From: Streptomyces sp. NBC_01707
Lineage (GTDB): Bacteria > Actinomycetota > Actinomycetes > Streptomycetales > Streptomycetaceae
Assembly: GCF_041438805.1 (NCBI RefSeq)
Contig: NZ_CP109190.1
Location: 6,138,001 to 6,202,000, forward strand
Direction of reading: 5' to 3'
DNA length: 64,000 nt
Made by a program: the position numbers and the translations under genes
Shown here: positions 51,051-61,333 of the stretch, piece after piece
Numbering within the stretch: the first letter of the stretch is position 1
How the letters are laid out: each line of letters starts with the position of its first letter
Notes under the pieces: generated by a model
Databases searched by the model: none
What the model was told of the DNA's origin: nothing
What the model saw: only the letters and a program-made list of their open reading frames with translations

Positions 51051-51976
51051 GCGACCACGAGTGGGAGCCTTTCGGGCCCCGGCCGACCGGTCCCTCCAGC
51101 CCCACCGGCCCGACAGGTCCGCTCGGCCGCCCGGGAATCCCCAGCAGCTTCGGCGGCCCCGGAGGCTTCGACGGCTTCGGCGCGGCCCCCGGCCCCGGCT
51201 CCGGCGGAGCCACCGAAGGGCCGGAGCACGACGCCGCCGGAGCGTACGTCCTGGGCATCCTGGACGAGACCGAGGCCTCCGCGTTCGAGGAGCATCTGGC
51301 CGGCTGCGCGCTCTGCGCCGCCCATCTCGACGAGTTCGCCGGCATGGAACCCATGCTCGCGATGCTCGCCGAGGCCCCTGCCGCCGCACCGGGGGCCCGC
51401 CCCGTCCCGCACGTCCCCGTGCCGCCCGCCCCACGGGTGCTCGACCGTCTGGTCGACGAGGTCGCGACCAGACGGGCCAGGCGGCGGCGCCGCGGCATGT
51501 ATCTGGTGGCGGCCGCCGCGGCGCTGATCATCGGCGGTCCGGTGGTCGCCGTCGTGGCCACCGGCGGCGGCGACAGCGGCACGAACCAAGCGGCCGACCC
51601 GCACCCCACCAGCCCTGCCGAGGACGCGTTCTTCCACCACATGACGGAGAAGGTGCAGGCCACCGATCCCGTCACCAAGGTGGACGCCACGGTCGGCACG
51701 GAGAAGAAGGCGTGGGGCACGCACGCCGTGCTGGAGCTCAATAACGTCACGGGGCCGGAGAAGTGCAGCCTGATCGCCGTCTCGAAGACCGGCGAGGAGG
51801 AGGTCGTCACCTCCTGGTCCGTACCGAAGTGGGGTTACGGCATCAAGGACTCCCCGCACCCGGCCGCGAGATATCCGCTCTATGTCCACGGTGGCGCGGC
51901 GATGGACCGTGCTGACATCGACCATTTCGAGGTGCGCACCTTCGACGGAAAGCGGCTGGTGGACATCGACGCATAA
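51047..51976 (+). CDS. rsuA: Membrane anti-sigma factor for SigU (zinc-finger type)
   Basis: A protein of 309 residues. A Gly/Pro-rich lead is followed by an anti-sigma zinc-finger domain with His, then HLAGCALC (H-x3-C-x2-C, the ZAS pattern). One membrane helix (about 150-172, YLVAAAAALIIGGPVVAVVA) and a ~135-residue outside domain follow. It should bind SigU in the cytoplasm and release it on an envelope signal. The ATGA overlap with sigU gives coupled translation. The outer domain resembles those found in many Streptomyces anti-sigma factors. Name rests on synteny. Confidence 0.85.
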   Translation: MSDHEWEPFGPRPTGPSSPTGPTGPLGRPGIPSSFGGPGGFDGFGAAPGPGSGGATEGPEHDAAGAYVLGILDETEASAFEEHLAGCALCAAHLDEFAGMEPMLAMLAEAPAAAPGARPVPHVPVPPAPRVLDRLVDEVATRRARRRRRGMYLVAAAAALIIGGPVVAVVATGGGDSGTNQAADPHPTSPAEDAFFHHMTEKVQATDPVTKVDATVGTEKKAWGTHAVLELNNVTGPEKCSLIAVSKTGEEEVVTSWSVPKWGYGIKDSPHPAARYPLYVHGGAAMDRADIDHFEVRTFDGKRLVDIDA

Positions 51977-52007
51977 CCGCCCGACCGGGACCCGACGCAC
52001 AATCGAG

Positions 52008-52042
52008 ACCTGCCACGAGCCATATCGGTGCTCGTGGCAGGT
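52008..52042. terminator. Hairpin after the sigU operon
   Basis: ACCTGCCACGAGC (52008-52020) pairs perfectly with GCTCGTGGCAGGT (52030-52042) around a 9-nt loop. No T-tract. It lies 32 bp after the anti-sigma stop and 65 bp before the helicase gene, so terminator is likely but an operator is possible. Confidence 0.65.
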
Positions 52043-52106
52043 GCGCGGCGGGGCTTCCTTCGCATAGGGTTGACGGCTGCCCAATGCACGTCAGAAGGGG
52101 GCCTCG

Positions 52107-54515
<2,409 letters not shown>

Positions 54516-54575
54516 CGGCCAAGTCAACCTGCGTCGCGGGAATCACTTATCCCGGGGACTTTGTTAGCCTGGTGT

Positions 54576-54719
54576 CGGCACCGGCTCGATCCAAGCCCCC
54601 GGGCCCAACCTTCGTCGCTTCGAGCGACCACTTGCCGCGAGGCGAGCATGGCGGGTCGGTGCCGCTCAAGTGAAAAAGACAGACCCGTGTCACCTTCCGG
54701 TGGCGCGGGTCTGTTTTTG
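54576..54719 (+). ncRNA. Multi-branched structured RNA ending in a terminator, upstream of malic enzyme
   Basis: A 13-bp closing helix pairs 54576-54588 with 54652-54664 (two G-U pairs). Inside are a 6-bp hairpin, GTCGCT/AGCGAC (54614-54628), and a 6-bp hairpin with a GCGA tetraloop (CTTGCC/GGCGAG, 54631-54646), plus a C-rich stretch at 54595-54600. A strong intrinsic terminator follows at 54679-54718. A promoter candidate is TAGCCT at 54565-54570 with TCACTT at 54543-54548. CGGGTC (54652-54657) in the closing helix could instead pair with GACCCG (54682-54687) in the terminator, the logic of an attenuator or riboswitch. It matches no class I recognise. It may instead be a free small RNA. Confidence 0.6.
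54672..54719. terminator. Intrinsic terminator between helicase and malic enzyme genes
   Basis: ACAGACCCGTGTCACC (54679-54694) and GGTGGCGCGGGTCTGT (54699-54714) form a 16-bp stem with two G-U pairs and a TTCC loop. It is followed by a T-tract and preceded by an A-tract, so it works on both strands. Downstream to 54919 lies an AT-richer leader (54775-54845) likely to hold the malic enzyme promoter. Confidence 0.93.
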
Positions 54720-54919
54720 TTGGTGGCCTGGTCCGGCCGCCGCGTGCAGGGCTGCCGGGGTTCCACGTAGAGATCAAATCTCGTATGGTGGAAAATACTT
54801 TCCGAAGAGTGGCAGTCATTACCGGCTACCAGCCAGTAGGTGCGAATATCGGGAAGCGTGTCCGAGGCGAGCGCCCCGGCCGCGCAGCAATGAAGCTAGG
54901 GAAAGCGAAGGACTCGGCC

Positions 54920-56356
54920 ATGGCAACGGCGCCCAGCGTCTCGTACTCGATGACGGTCAGGCTGGAGGTGCCCGCGAGCGGCACAGCGGTCTCCCAGCTC
55001 ACCACGGCCGTGGAGTCCTCCGGCGGTTCGGTCACCGGCCTCGACGTGACCGCTTCCGGTCACGAGAAGCTGCGGATCGACGTCACCATCGCGGCCTCCT
55101 CCACCGCGCACGCGGACGAGATCGTCGAAGGTCTGCGCGACATCGAGGGTGTCGTGCTGGGCAAGGTCTCCGACCGTACGTTCCTGATGCACCTCGGCGG
55201 CAAGATCGAGATGGCGTCCAAGCACCCCATCCGCAACCGTGACGACCTCTCGATGATCTACACCCCGGGTGTGGCGCGGGTCTGCATGGCGATTGCCGAG
55301 AACCCCGAGGACGCCCGCCGTCTCACCATCAAGCGCAACTCCGTCGCAGTTGTGACGGACGGCTCCGCCGTACTCGGCCTCGGCAACATCGGTCCGATGG
55401 CGGCGCTGCCGGTGATGGAGGGCAAGGCGGCCCTCTTCAAGCGGTTCGCCGGCATCGACGCCTGGCCGATCTGCCTGGACACCCAGGACACCGACGCGAT
55501 CGTCGAGATCGTCAAGGCGATCGCCCCCGGCTTCGCGGGCATCAACCTGGAGGACATCTCCGCACCCCGCTGCTTCGAGATCGAGGCACGGCTGCGCGAG
55601 GCCCTCGACATCCCCGTCTTCCACGACGACCAGCACGGCACCGCGATCGTCGTACTGGCCGCCCTGACCAACGCACTTCGCGTGGTGGGCAAGGGAATTG
55701 GGGACGTGCGCGTCGTCATGTCCGGCGCCGGGGCAGCCGGTACGGCCATCCTGAAGCTGCTCATCGCCGCGGGCGTCAAGCACGCCGTCGTCGCCGACAT
55801 CCACGGTGTGGTGCACGCGGGCCGCGAGGACCTGATCTCCGCCGACCCCGACTCGCCGCTGCGCTGGATCGCCGACAACACCAACCCGGAATCGATGACC
55901 GGCACGCTCAAGGAGGCCGTCGTCGGCGCCGACGTCTTCATCGGCGTCTCCGCTCCGAACGTGCTGGACGGAAACGACGTCGCGGCGATGGCGGACGGCG
56001 CGATCGTGTTCGCGCTCGCGAACCCGGACCCCGAGGTGGACCCGGCAATCGCCCGCCAGACCGCGGCAGTTGTGGCCACCGGGCGTTCCGACTTCCCGAA
56101 CCAGATCAACAACGTGCTGGTCTTCCCGGGTGTCTTCCGCGGTCTGCTGGACGCTCAGTCCCGCACGGTCAACACGGAGATGATGCTCGCCGCGGCCGGC
56201 GCGCTCGCCGAGACGGTCGCCGAGGACGAGCTGAACCGGAACTACATCATCCCGTCGGTCTTCAACGACAAGGTGGCGGGCGCTGTCGCCGGGGCCGTCC
56301 GCACGGCCGCGAAGGCCGCTGGAGGCACGGTGACGGGCCCGGCGAACTCCATGTGA
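54920..56356 (+). CDS. NAD(P)-dependent malic enzyme with N-terminal ACT domain
   Basis: An enzyme of 478 residues that converts malate to pyruvate and CO2. Residues ~8-85 form an ACT domain, a small-molecule regulatory fold. The malic enzyme core has MIYTPGVARVC (catalytic Tyr), MEGKAALFKRF (catalytic Lys), NLEDISAPRCFEIE and FHDDQHGTA (metal ligands), and the Rossmann motif VVMSGAGAAGTAIL. ATG 54920 has GAAGGA upstream; in-frame ATG 54890 is less likely. It lies downstream of the structured RNA and terminator described above. Cofactor choice cannot be decided from sequence with certainty. Confidence 0.93.
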   Translation: MATAPSVSYSMTVRLEVPASGTAVSQLTTAVESSGGSVTGLDVTASGHEKLRIDVTIAASSTAHADEIVEGLRDIEGVVLGKVSDRTFLMHLGGKIEMASKHPIRNRDDLSMIYTPGVARVCMAIAENPEDARRLTIKRNSVAVVTDGSAVLGLGNIGPMAALPVMEGKAALFKRFAGIDAWPICLDTQDTDAIVEIVKAIAPGFAGINLEDISAPRCFEIEARLREALDIPVFHDDQHGTAIVVLAALTNALRVVGKGIGDVRVVMSGAGAAGTAILKLLIAAGVKHAVVADIHGVVHAGREDLISADPDSPLRWIADNTNPESMTGTLKEAVVGADVFIGVSAPNVLDGNDVAAMADGAIVFALANPDPEVDPAIARQTAAVVATGRSDFPNQINNVLVFPGVFRGLLDAQSRTVNTEMMLAAAGALAETVAEDELNRNYIIPSVFNDKVAGAVAGAVRTAAKAAGGTVTGPANSM

Positions 56357-56373
56357 ACCCACGGCTTCCCTTA

Positions 56374-56406
56374 CCCGCCACGGCCCCTGCCGGGGGCTGT
56401 GGCGGG
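56374..56406. terminator. Hairpin after malic enzyme gene
   Basis: CCCGCCACGGCCCC (56374-56387) and GGGGCTGTGGCGGG (56393-56406) form a 14-bp stem with one G-U pair and a 5-nt loop, 17 bp after the stop. The gap continues to 56777 without a supported gene and contains the palindrome described next. Confidence 0.7.
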
Positions 56407-56676
56407 CTGTGGCGCCCCCCACGTAGGCCCGCCCCACGGCGCGTCGCGGGTCGCGGGGCCCCAAACGCCCCTTTAGGGTGGGCGGGCAGCGAGCCCCGCA
56501 GGACCCCGCACCCGCTGTGGACCCGCCGAGGGGCGCTCCAGCATCTGCTGAGGGCCGCTTCAGGGAGTCGACGGAACGTCACCACGACGAGGCAGTGGCG
56601 GCTTTCGTGTGACTCCGGAGGGTGCCGGATTGGCTTTCCCGCCGCAGGTGGGGGCAGGATGCGTATTCGGGCGCGA

Positions 56677-56694
56677 GGGTCTGACGTCAGACCC
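56677..56694. promoter_or_regulatory. Perfect 18-bp palindrome upstream of hupA
   Basis: GGGTCTGACGTCAGACCC is fully self-complementary with no spacer and lies 83 bp before the hupA start. This fits a dimeric repressor or activator site. The binding protein is unknown. Confidence 0.6.
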
Positions 56695-56777
56695 GGGTCC
56701 GGGGACTGTCCGAGGGCCCTGGCAGCATCGGCTTCGATCTCACGCCTCACAGGCAAGAAGAACACGGGAGTAACAAC

Positions 56778-57059
56778 ATGAACCGCAGTGAGCTGGTGGC
56801 CGCCCTGGCCGACCGTGCCGAGGTGACCCGCAAGGACGCCGACGCCGTGCTGGCCGCGCTCGCCGAGACCGTCGGTGAGATCGTCGCCAAGGGCGACGAG
56901 AAGGTCACCATCCCCGGCTTCCTGACCTTCGAGCGCACTCACCGTGCCGCTCGCACCGCTCGTAACCCGCAGACCGGCGACCCGATCAACATCCCGGCCG
57001 GCTACAGCGTGAAGGTCTCCGCGGGCTCGAAGCTCAAGGAAGCCGCCAAGGGCAAGTAA
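56778..57059 (+). CDS. hupA: Nucleoid protein HU
   Basis: A histone-like DNA-binding protein of 93 residues with the HU pattern MNRSELVAALADRAEVTRKD, IPGFLTFERTHRAARTARNP (DNA-binding arm with NP tip) and KVSAGSKLKEAAKGK. The short Lys-poor C-terminus marks the vegetative HupA type rather than the Lys-rich HupS type. ATG 56778 has a GGGAG site. It bends and compacts DNA. Ends in a strong hairpin. Confidence 0.96.
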   Translation: MNRSELVAALADRAEVTRKDADAVLAALAETVGEIVAKGDEKVTIPGFLTFERTHRAARTARNPQTGDPINIPAGYSVKVSAGSKLKEAAKGK

Positions 57060-57074
57060 GCCCCGTAGGCACGA

Positions 57075-57112
57075 CGGAGGGCGGTCACCCCGACCAGGGT
57101 GACCGCCCTCCG
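57075..57112. terminator. Strong hairpin between hupA and murA
   Basis: CGGAGGGCGGTCACCC (57075-57090) and GGGTGACCGCCCTCCG (57097-57112) make a perfect 16-bp stem with a 6-nt loop, between convergent hupA and murA. The remaining gap to 57295 shows no gene. Confidence 0.88.
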
Positions 57113-57295
57113 GCGCGTTCGGGCCGCAGAATCCGCTGGAAGGCCGCTCTGAGCCTCTGCGAGGCCACTGCCGGGCCGTAGCGAGGTTCCGGCGACGAAA
57201 GGCCGTGTGCGCGGGCCTCGCAGGCGAACGAGAAGCGGGGGCCCGGGGCAGTGCCCCGAACCCCCGCGTCGGACCTGGCCGTCGGGCGCCCGCCC

Positions 57296-58636
57296 TCAGA
57301 CCAGTGACCCGCCCGGCAGCTCCACCTTCGCGCCCAGCTTCTCCAGCTTGTCCATGAAGTTCTCGTAGCCACGGTTGATCAGGTCGATGCCGTGCACCCG
57401 GGACGTGCCCTGCGCCGCCAGCGCGGCGATCAGGTACGAGAACCCGCCGCGCAGGTCCGGGATGACCAGATCCGCGCCCTGCAGCTTCGTCGGCCCGGAC
57501 ACGACCGCCGAGTGCAGGAAGTTCCGCTGGCCGAAGCGGCAGTCGGAGCCGCCCAGGCACTCGCGGTAGAGCTGGATGTGCGCCCCCATCTGGTTGAGCG
57601 CGGACGTGAAGCCGAGCCGGGACTCGTACACCGTCTCGTGGACGATGGACAGGCCCGCGGCCTGCGTCAGCGCCACCACCAGCGGCTGCTGCCAGTCGGT
57701 CTGGAAGCCGGGGTGCACGTCCGTCTCCAGGGCGATGGCGTTCAGCGCGCCGCCCGGGTGCCAGAAGCGGATGCCCTCGTCGTCGATCTCGAAGGCGCCG
57801 CCGACCCGGCGGAACGTGTTCAGGAACGTCATCATCGAGCGCTGCTGCGCGCCGCGCACGTAGATGTTGCCCTCGGTCGCCAGCGCCGCGGACGCCCAGG
57901 AGGCCGCCTCCAGGCGGTCCGGGATCGCCCGGTGCGTGTAACCGTCGAGCCGGTCGACACCGGTGATCCGGATCGTCCGGTCGGTGTCCATCGAGATGAT
58001 CGCGCCCATCTTCTGCAGCACGCAGATGAGGTCCTCGATCTCCGGCTCCACGGCCGCGTTGGACAGCTCGGTGACACCCTCGGCGAGCACCGCCGTCAGC
58101 AGCACCTGCTCGGTGGAGCCCACCGACGGGTACGGCAGCCGGATCTTCGTACCGCGCAGCCGCTGAGGGGCCTCCAGGTACTGGCCGTCCGCCCGCTTCT
58201 CGATCGTCGCGCCGAACTGCCGCAGGACGTCGAAGTGGAAGTCGATCGGACGTCCGCCGATGTCACAGCCGCCGAGTCCCGGAATGAACGCGTGGCCCAG
58301 GCGGTGCAGCAGCGGGCCGCAGAAGAGGATCGGGATGCGCGACGAGCCCGCGTGGGCATCGATGTCGGCGACGTTCGCGCTCTCGACATGGGTGGGGTCC
58401 AGGATCAGCTCACCCGGTTCGTCACCGGGGCGGACCGTCACCCCGTGCAGCTGCAGCAGGCCCCGCACGACCCGCACATCGCGGATGTCGGGCACATTGC
58501 GCAGCCGGCTGGGCCCGCTGCCGAGCAGCGCGGCGACCATCGCCTTCGGCACCAGGTTCTTGGCGCCTCGGACGCGGATCTCGCCCTCCAGCGGGGTTCC
58601 GCCGTGGACAAGCAGGACATCGTCTGTGCCGGTCAT
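57296..58636 (-). CDS. murA: UDP-N-acetylglucosamine 1-carboxyvinyltransferase MurA
   Basis: The first committed enzyme of peptidoglycan synthesis, adding enolpyruvate from PEP to UDP-GlcNAc in the cytoplasm; 446 residues. The N-terminal substrate Lys (RGAKNLVPK, K26) and the catalytic Cys (LGGCDIGGRP, C124) are present. Keeping Cys rather than Asp at this place predicts sensitivity to fosfomycin. ATG 58636 starts the family domain; upstream frame to 58696 is not conserved-looking. It is divergent from the YqgE gene. Confidence 0.95.
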   Translation of the reverse strand: MTGTDDVLLVHGGTPLEGEIRVRGAKNLVPKAMVAALLGSGPSRLRNVPDIRDVRVVRGLLQLHGVTVRPGDEPGELILDPTHVESANVADIDAHAGSSRIPILFCGPLLHRLGHAFIPGLGGCDIGGRPIDFHFDVLRQFGATIEKRADGQYLEAPQRLRGTKIRLPYPSVGSTEQVLLTAVLAEGVTELSNAAVEPEIEDLICVLQKMGAIISMDTDRTIRITGVDRLDGYTHRAIPDRLEAASWASAALATEGNIYVRGAQQRSMMTFLNTFRRVGGAFEIDDEGIRFWHPGGALNAIALETDVHPGFQTDWQQPLVVALTQAAGLSIVHETVYESRLGFTSALNQMGAHIQLYRECLGGSDCRFGQRNFLHSAVVSGPTKLQGADLVIPDLRGGFSYLIAALAAQGTSRVHGIDLINRGYENFMDKLEKLGAKVELPGGSLV

Positions 58637-58913
58637 GAATCTCGCGTTCCGGAGTGGTCGGGCAGGGGGCCAACCGAAAGGGTAATGGGCAGGCACCCCC
58701 CTTCCATAAGGCTACGGGGGATGTACGAACGTCATGAATCCGCTATAACACGTTCTGCTTGCCGAGCCTTGCGGAGGGTCACCGTCCGCAAGTGCCTGCC
58801 GGACCGTGCGCTCTCCGTGCACCCGTGCGCCCTGAGCTGCGCTCGGGCCCCCTTCGGCGCCCGGCGTACCACTTGGTCCCCATGGAGGGCGAAGATGCGG
58901 GATCATTTCTGCC

Positions 58914-59474
58914 ATGACCGAGGTGTCCTCGCTCACAGGGCGGCTGCTCGTGGCCACACCCGCCCTGGCGGACCCGAACTTCGACCGCGCGGTGGTGCTG
59001 CTCCTCGACCACGACGAGGAGGGCTCGCTCGGTGTGGTCCTGAACCGCCCGACCCCGGTCGGTGTCGGTGACATCCTCGTGTCCTGGGCCGATCTGACCG
59101 CCGAGCCGGACGTGGTCTTCCAGGGCGGCCCCGTCTCGCTCGACTCCGCGCTCGGCGTCGCGGTGATCCCCGGCGACGAGGGGCCGCTCGGCTGGCGGCG
59201 GGTGTACGGGGCGATCGGCCTGGTGGACCTGGAGGCGCCCCCGGAGCTGCTGGCCGCGGCGCTCGGCTCGCTGCGGATCTTCGCCGGATACGCGGGCTGG
59301 GGACCCGGACAGCTGGAGACGGAGCTGACCGAGGGGGCCTGGTACGTGGTGGAGTCCGAGCCCGGAGACGTCTCCTCGCCGCATCCGGAACAGCTGTGGC
59401 GGGCGGTCCTGCGCCGTCAGCGCAGCGAGCTCGCCATGATCGCCACGTATCCGGACGACCCTTCGCTCAACTGA
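58914..59474 (+). CDS. YqgE/AlgH family protein
   Basis: A protein of 186 residues with the family pattern LTGRLLVATPALADPNFDRAVVLLLDHDEEGSLGVVLNRP near the start, QGGPVS in the middle and FAGYAGWGPGQLETEL later. The family has a known fold but no established biochemical role. It lies between murA (divergent) and a DUF3039 gene 29 bp downstream. ATG 58914 fits the family start. Confidence 0.92.
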   Translation: MTEVSSLTGRLLVATPALADPNFDRAVVLLLDHDEEGSLGVVLNRPTPVGVGDILVSWADLTAEPDVVFQGGPVSLDSALGVAVIPGDEGPLGWRRVYGAIGLVDLEAPPELLAAALGSLRIFAGYAGWGPGQLETELTEGAWYVVESEPGDVSSPHPEQLWRAVLRRQRSELAMIATYPDDPSLN

Positions 59475-59503
59475 AGGCCGACCCTTTCAGTACCCTGGCT
59501 GTT

Positions 59504-59797
59504 ATGAGCACTCTTGAGCCCGAGCGCGGGGCAGGTACGGGGACCCTCGTAGAGCCGACGCCGCAGGTGTCGAGCGGCGACGGCGACCACGAGCGCTACG
59601 CCCATTACGTCCAGAAGGACAAGATCATGGCGAGTGCCCTGGAGGGCACCCCCGTGGTCGCACTGTGCGGGAAGGTCTGGGTACCGGGGCGCGACCCCAA
59701 GAAGTATCCGGTCTGTCCCATGTGCAAGGAGATCTACGAGTCCATGGGCGCCGGTGGCGACAAGGACAAGGGCAAGGGCGGCAAGGACAAGAAGTAG
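59504..59797 (+). CDS. DUF3039 family protein
   Basis: A protein of 97 residues common in actinobacteria. It has HERYAHYVQKDKIMASALEG, one Cys in ALCGKVW and a CPMC pair (VCPMCKEIYE), so a small metal site is possible. The tail is a Lys/Gly/Asp-rich low-complexity run. ATG 59504 is the family start. Probably co-transcribed with the YqgE gene. Function unknown. Confidence 0.88.
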   Translation: MSTLEPERGAGTGTLVEPTPQVSSGDGDHERYAHYVQKDKIMASALEGTPVVALCGKVWVPGRDPKKYPVCPMCKEIYESMGAGGDKDKGKGGKDKK

Positions 59798-59820
59798 TCC
59801 GTCCCCGACCGTTCGGGCCG

Positions 59821-59864
59821 AGGCCCCCGGGAGCACGCTGACGCGTGCTCCCGGGGGCCTTTTC
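59821..59864 (+). terminator. Rho-independent terminator
   Basis: AGGCCCCCGGGAGCACGC (59821-59838) and GCGTGCTCCCGGGGGCCT (59843-59860) form an 18-bp stem with a TGAC loop, followed by TTT. Ends the YqgE/DUF3039 unit. Confidence 0.93.
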
Positions 59865-59915
59865 GTATGCCCTTTCGTAGGCCCTGGGACGTTTGCCCGT
59901 ATCGCTCGGTCACAG

Positions 59916-59931
59916 ATTGGTTGAGACCACT
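59916..59931 (+). promoter_or_regulatory. DasR-like operator (dre) upstream of sugar importer/hexosaminidase operon
   Basis: ATTGGTTGAGACCACT matches the known DasR site ACTGGTCTAGACCACT at 13 of 16 positions, 96 bp before the binding-protein gene. DasR is the GntR-type regulator of chitin and GlcNAc use, which fits the GH20 hexosaminidase in this operon. Binding is inferred. Confidence 0.7.
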
Positions 59932-59975
59932 TGTCGACGTCCGTGACCGCTCCTACTCTCCTGCCAGTTGTACAG

Positions 59976-60004
59976 AACGAAACGCTCGTTGCATATGTTG
60001 CAAC
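59976..60004 (+). promoter_or_regulatory. Two overlapping inverted repeats near the start of the sugar importer operon
   Basis: AACGA-N5-TCGTT (59976-59990) overlaps GTTGCA-N5-TGCAAC (59988-60004). They lie 22-50 bp before the start, where a second, substrate-specific repressor (LacI or ROK type) could act. No regulator gene is visible in the window. Confidence 0.5.
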
Positions 60005-60026
60005 ACTCAATCGGTAGGGGTTCCGG

Positions 60027-61331
60027 ATGAAGCTTTCCGCCCGAATTGCCGCCCCGGCCGCGGCGCTTGTGCTGGCCGGCCTGACCGCCACCGCCTGCGC
60101 GCCGCAGACGTCCGACACCGGCGCCAAGGGGGACGAAAAGACCGGGACGCTGCGCGTATGGCTGTTCCAGGAGGTCGGCAACAAGCCCAAGGAGCAGGTC
60201 GTCGACGCGGCGGTGGCCGACTTCGAGAAGACCCACAAGGGTGCGAAGGCGGAGATCGAGTACATCCCCGTCGACACCCGCGCCCAGCGCATCAAGGCCG
60301 CCTTCAACGATCCCAAGAGCGCGCCGGACCTCATCGAGTACGGCAACACGGACACGGCCGGTTACGTCAAGGACGGCGGACTTGCCGATGTGAGCAAGGA
60401 GTTCGCGGCCTGGGACGAGGCCAAGGACACCGACCCGACCGCGAAGCAGTCGGTGACGGTCGGCGGCAAGGTGTACGGGGCGCCGCTCTTCGTCGGCGTA
60501 CGCGCGCTGTACTACCGCACCGACATCTTCAAGGACCTGGGCATCGAACCGCCCGAGTCGCAGGCCGAACTCGTCTCCACCGCCAAGAAGATCCACAAGA
60601 AGAAGCCGGAGCTGTACGGCCTCGCCGTCGGTGGCGCGTACACGTACGGCGCGATGCCGTTCATCTGGGCGAACGGCGGCGAACTCGCCGACGAGAGCGG
60701 TGGCACGTACAAGGCGGCCATCAACAGCGACCGGGCCCGCAAGGGCATCGAGGCGTACACCTCGCTCTTCGGCGACAGCAACTGCCCGGCCGCCAAGTGC
60801 GCCGCGATGGGCGGCAATGCGACGGTCACCGCCTTCGCCTCCGGCAAGGCGGCCATGGCGATCGGCGGCGACTTCAGCCACGCGGCCGTCGAGGCGGGCT
60901 CGGTGAAGGGCAAGTACGCGGTGGTTCCGCTGCCCGGCGCGTCCGAAGGGTCGATCGCCCCCGCGTTCGCGGGCGGGAACAACATCGGTGTACTGAAGAG
61001 CAGTTCGCACCGCACCCTGGCCGTGGACCTGATGAAGTCGCTGACCGGCAAGCAGACCCAGGAGAAGCTGTTCGACGCGATGGGCTTCCTGCCGACGTAC
61101 ACCGATGTGCGGGCCACGGTCGCGCAGAAGGAGCCGTTCGTCGAACCGTTCGTCAAGACGCTGGGCGCGGGTGCCAAGTTCGTCCCGGCCTCGCCGGGCT
61201 GGGGCCAGATCGACTCCTCGCTGATCCTGCCGACGATGTTCCAGGAGATCGTCAGCGGCCGTAAGGACGTGGCACAGGCCTCGGACGACGCGGCGAAGAA
61301 GATGGACGCGGCGTTCGCCGACGCGGGCTGA
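60027..61331 (+). CDS. Sugar ABC transporter solute-binding lipoprotein (chitin-sugar type suspected)
   Basis: A lipoprotein of 434 residues. The signal peptide ends in lipobox ATAC with Cys24. The mature family 1 binding protein has RVWLFQEVGNKPKEQVV, KAAFNDPKSAPDLIEYGNTD and later YGLAVGGAYTYGAMPFIWANGG. Position in one operon with two permeases and a GH20 hexosaminidase, plus the DasR-like site, suggests N-acetylglucosamine oligosaccharides as substrate. ATG 60027 has a GGGG-containing site. There is no ATPase gene, so MsiK is the likely energy source (inference). Confidence 0.92.
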   Translation: MKLSARIAAPAAALVLAGLTATACAPQTSDTGAKGDEKTGTLRVWLFQEVGNKPKEQVVDAAVADFEKTHKGAKAEIEYIPVDTRAQRIKAAFNDPKSAPDLIEYGNTDTAGYVKDGGLADVSKEFAAWDEAKDTDPTAKQSVTVGGKVYGAPLFVGVRALYYRTDIFKDLGIEPPESQAELVSTAKKIHKKKPELYGLAVGGAYTYGAMPFIWANGGELADESGGTYKAAINSDRARKGIEAYTSLFGDSNCPAAKCAAMGGNATVTAFASGKAAMAIGGDFSHAAVEAGSVKGKYAVVPLPGASEGSIAPAFAGGNNIGVLKSSSHRTLAVDLMKSLTGKQTQEKLFDAMGFLPTYTDVRATVAQKEPFVEPFVKTLGAGAKFVPASPGWGQIDSSLILPTMFQEIVSGRKDVAQASDDAAKKMDAAFADAG

Positions 61332-61333
61332 CG

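Noticed and set aside
52043..52106. Rifamycin-associated element before the HelD-like gene
   Set aside because: I looked for the inverted GGGGCTTGCGGCAAGGCCCC-type element and found no such dyad in this stretch.
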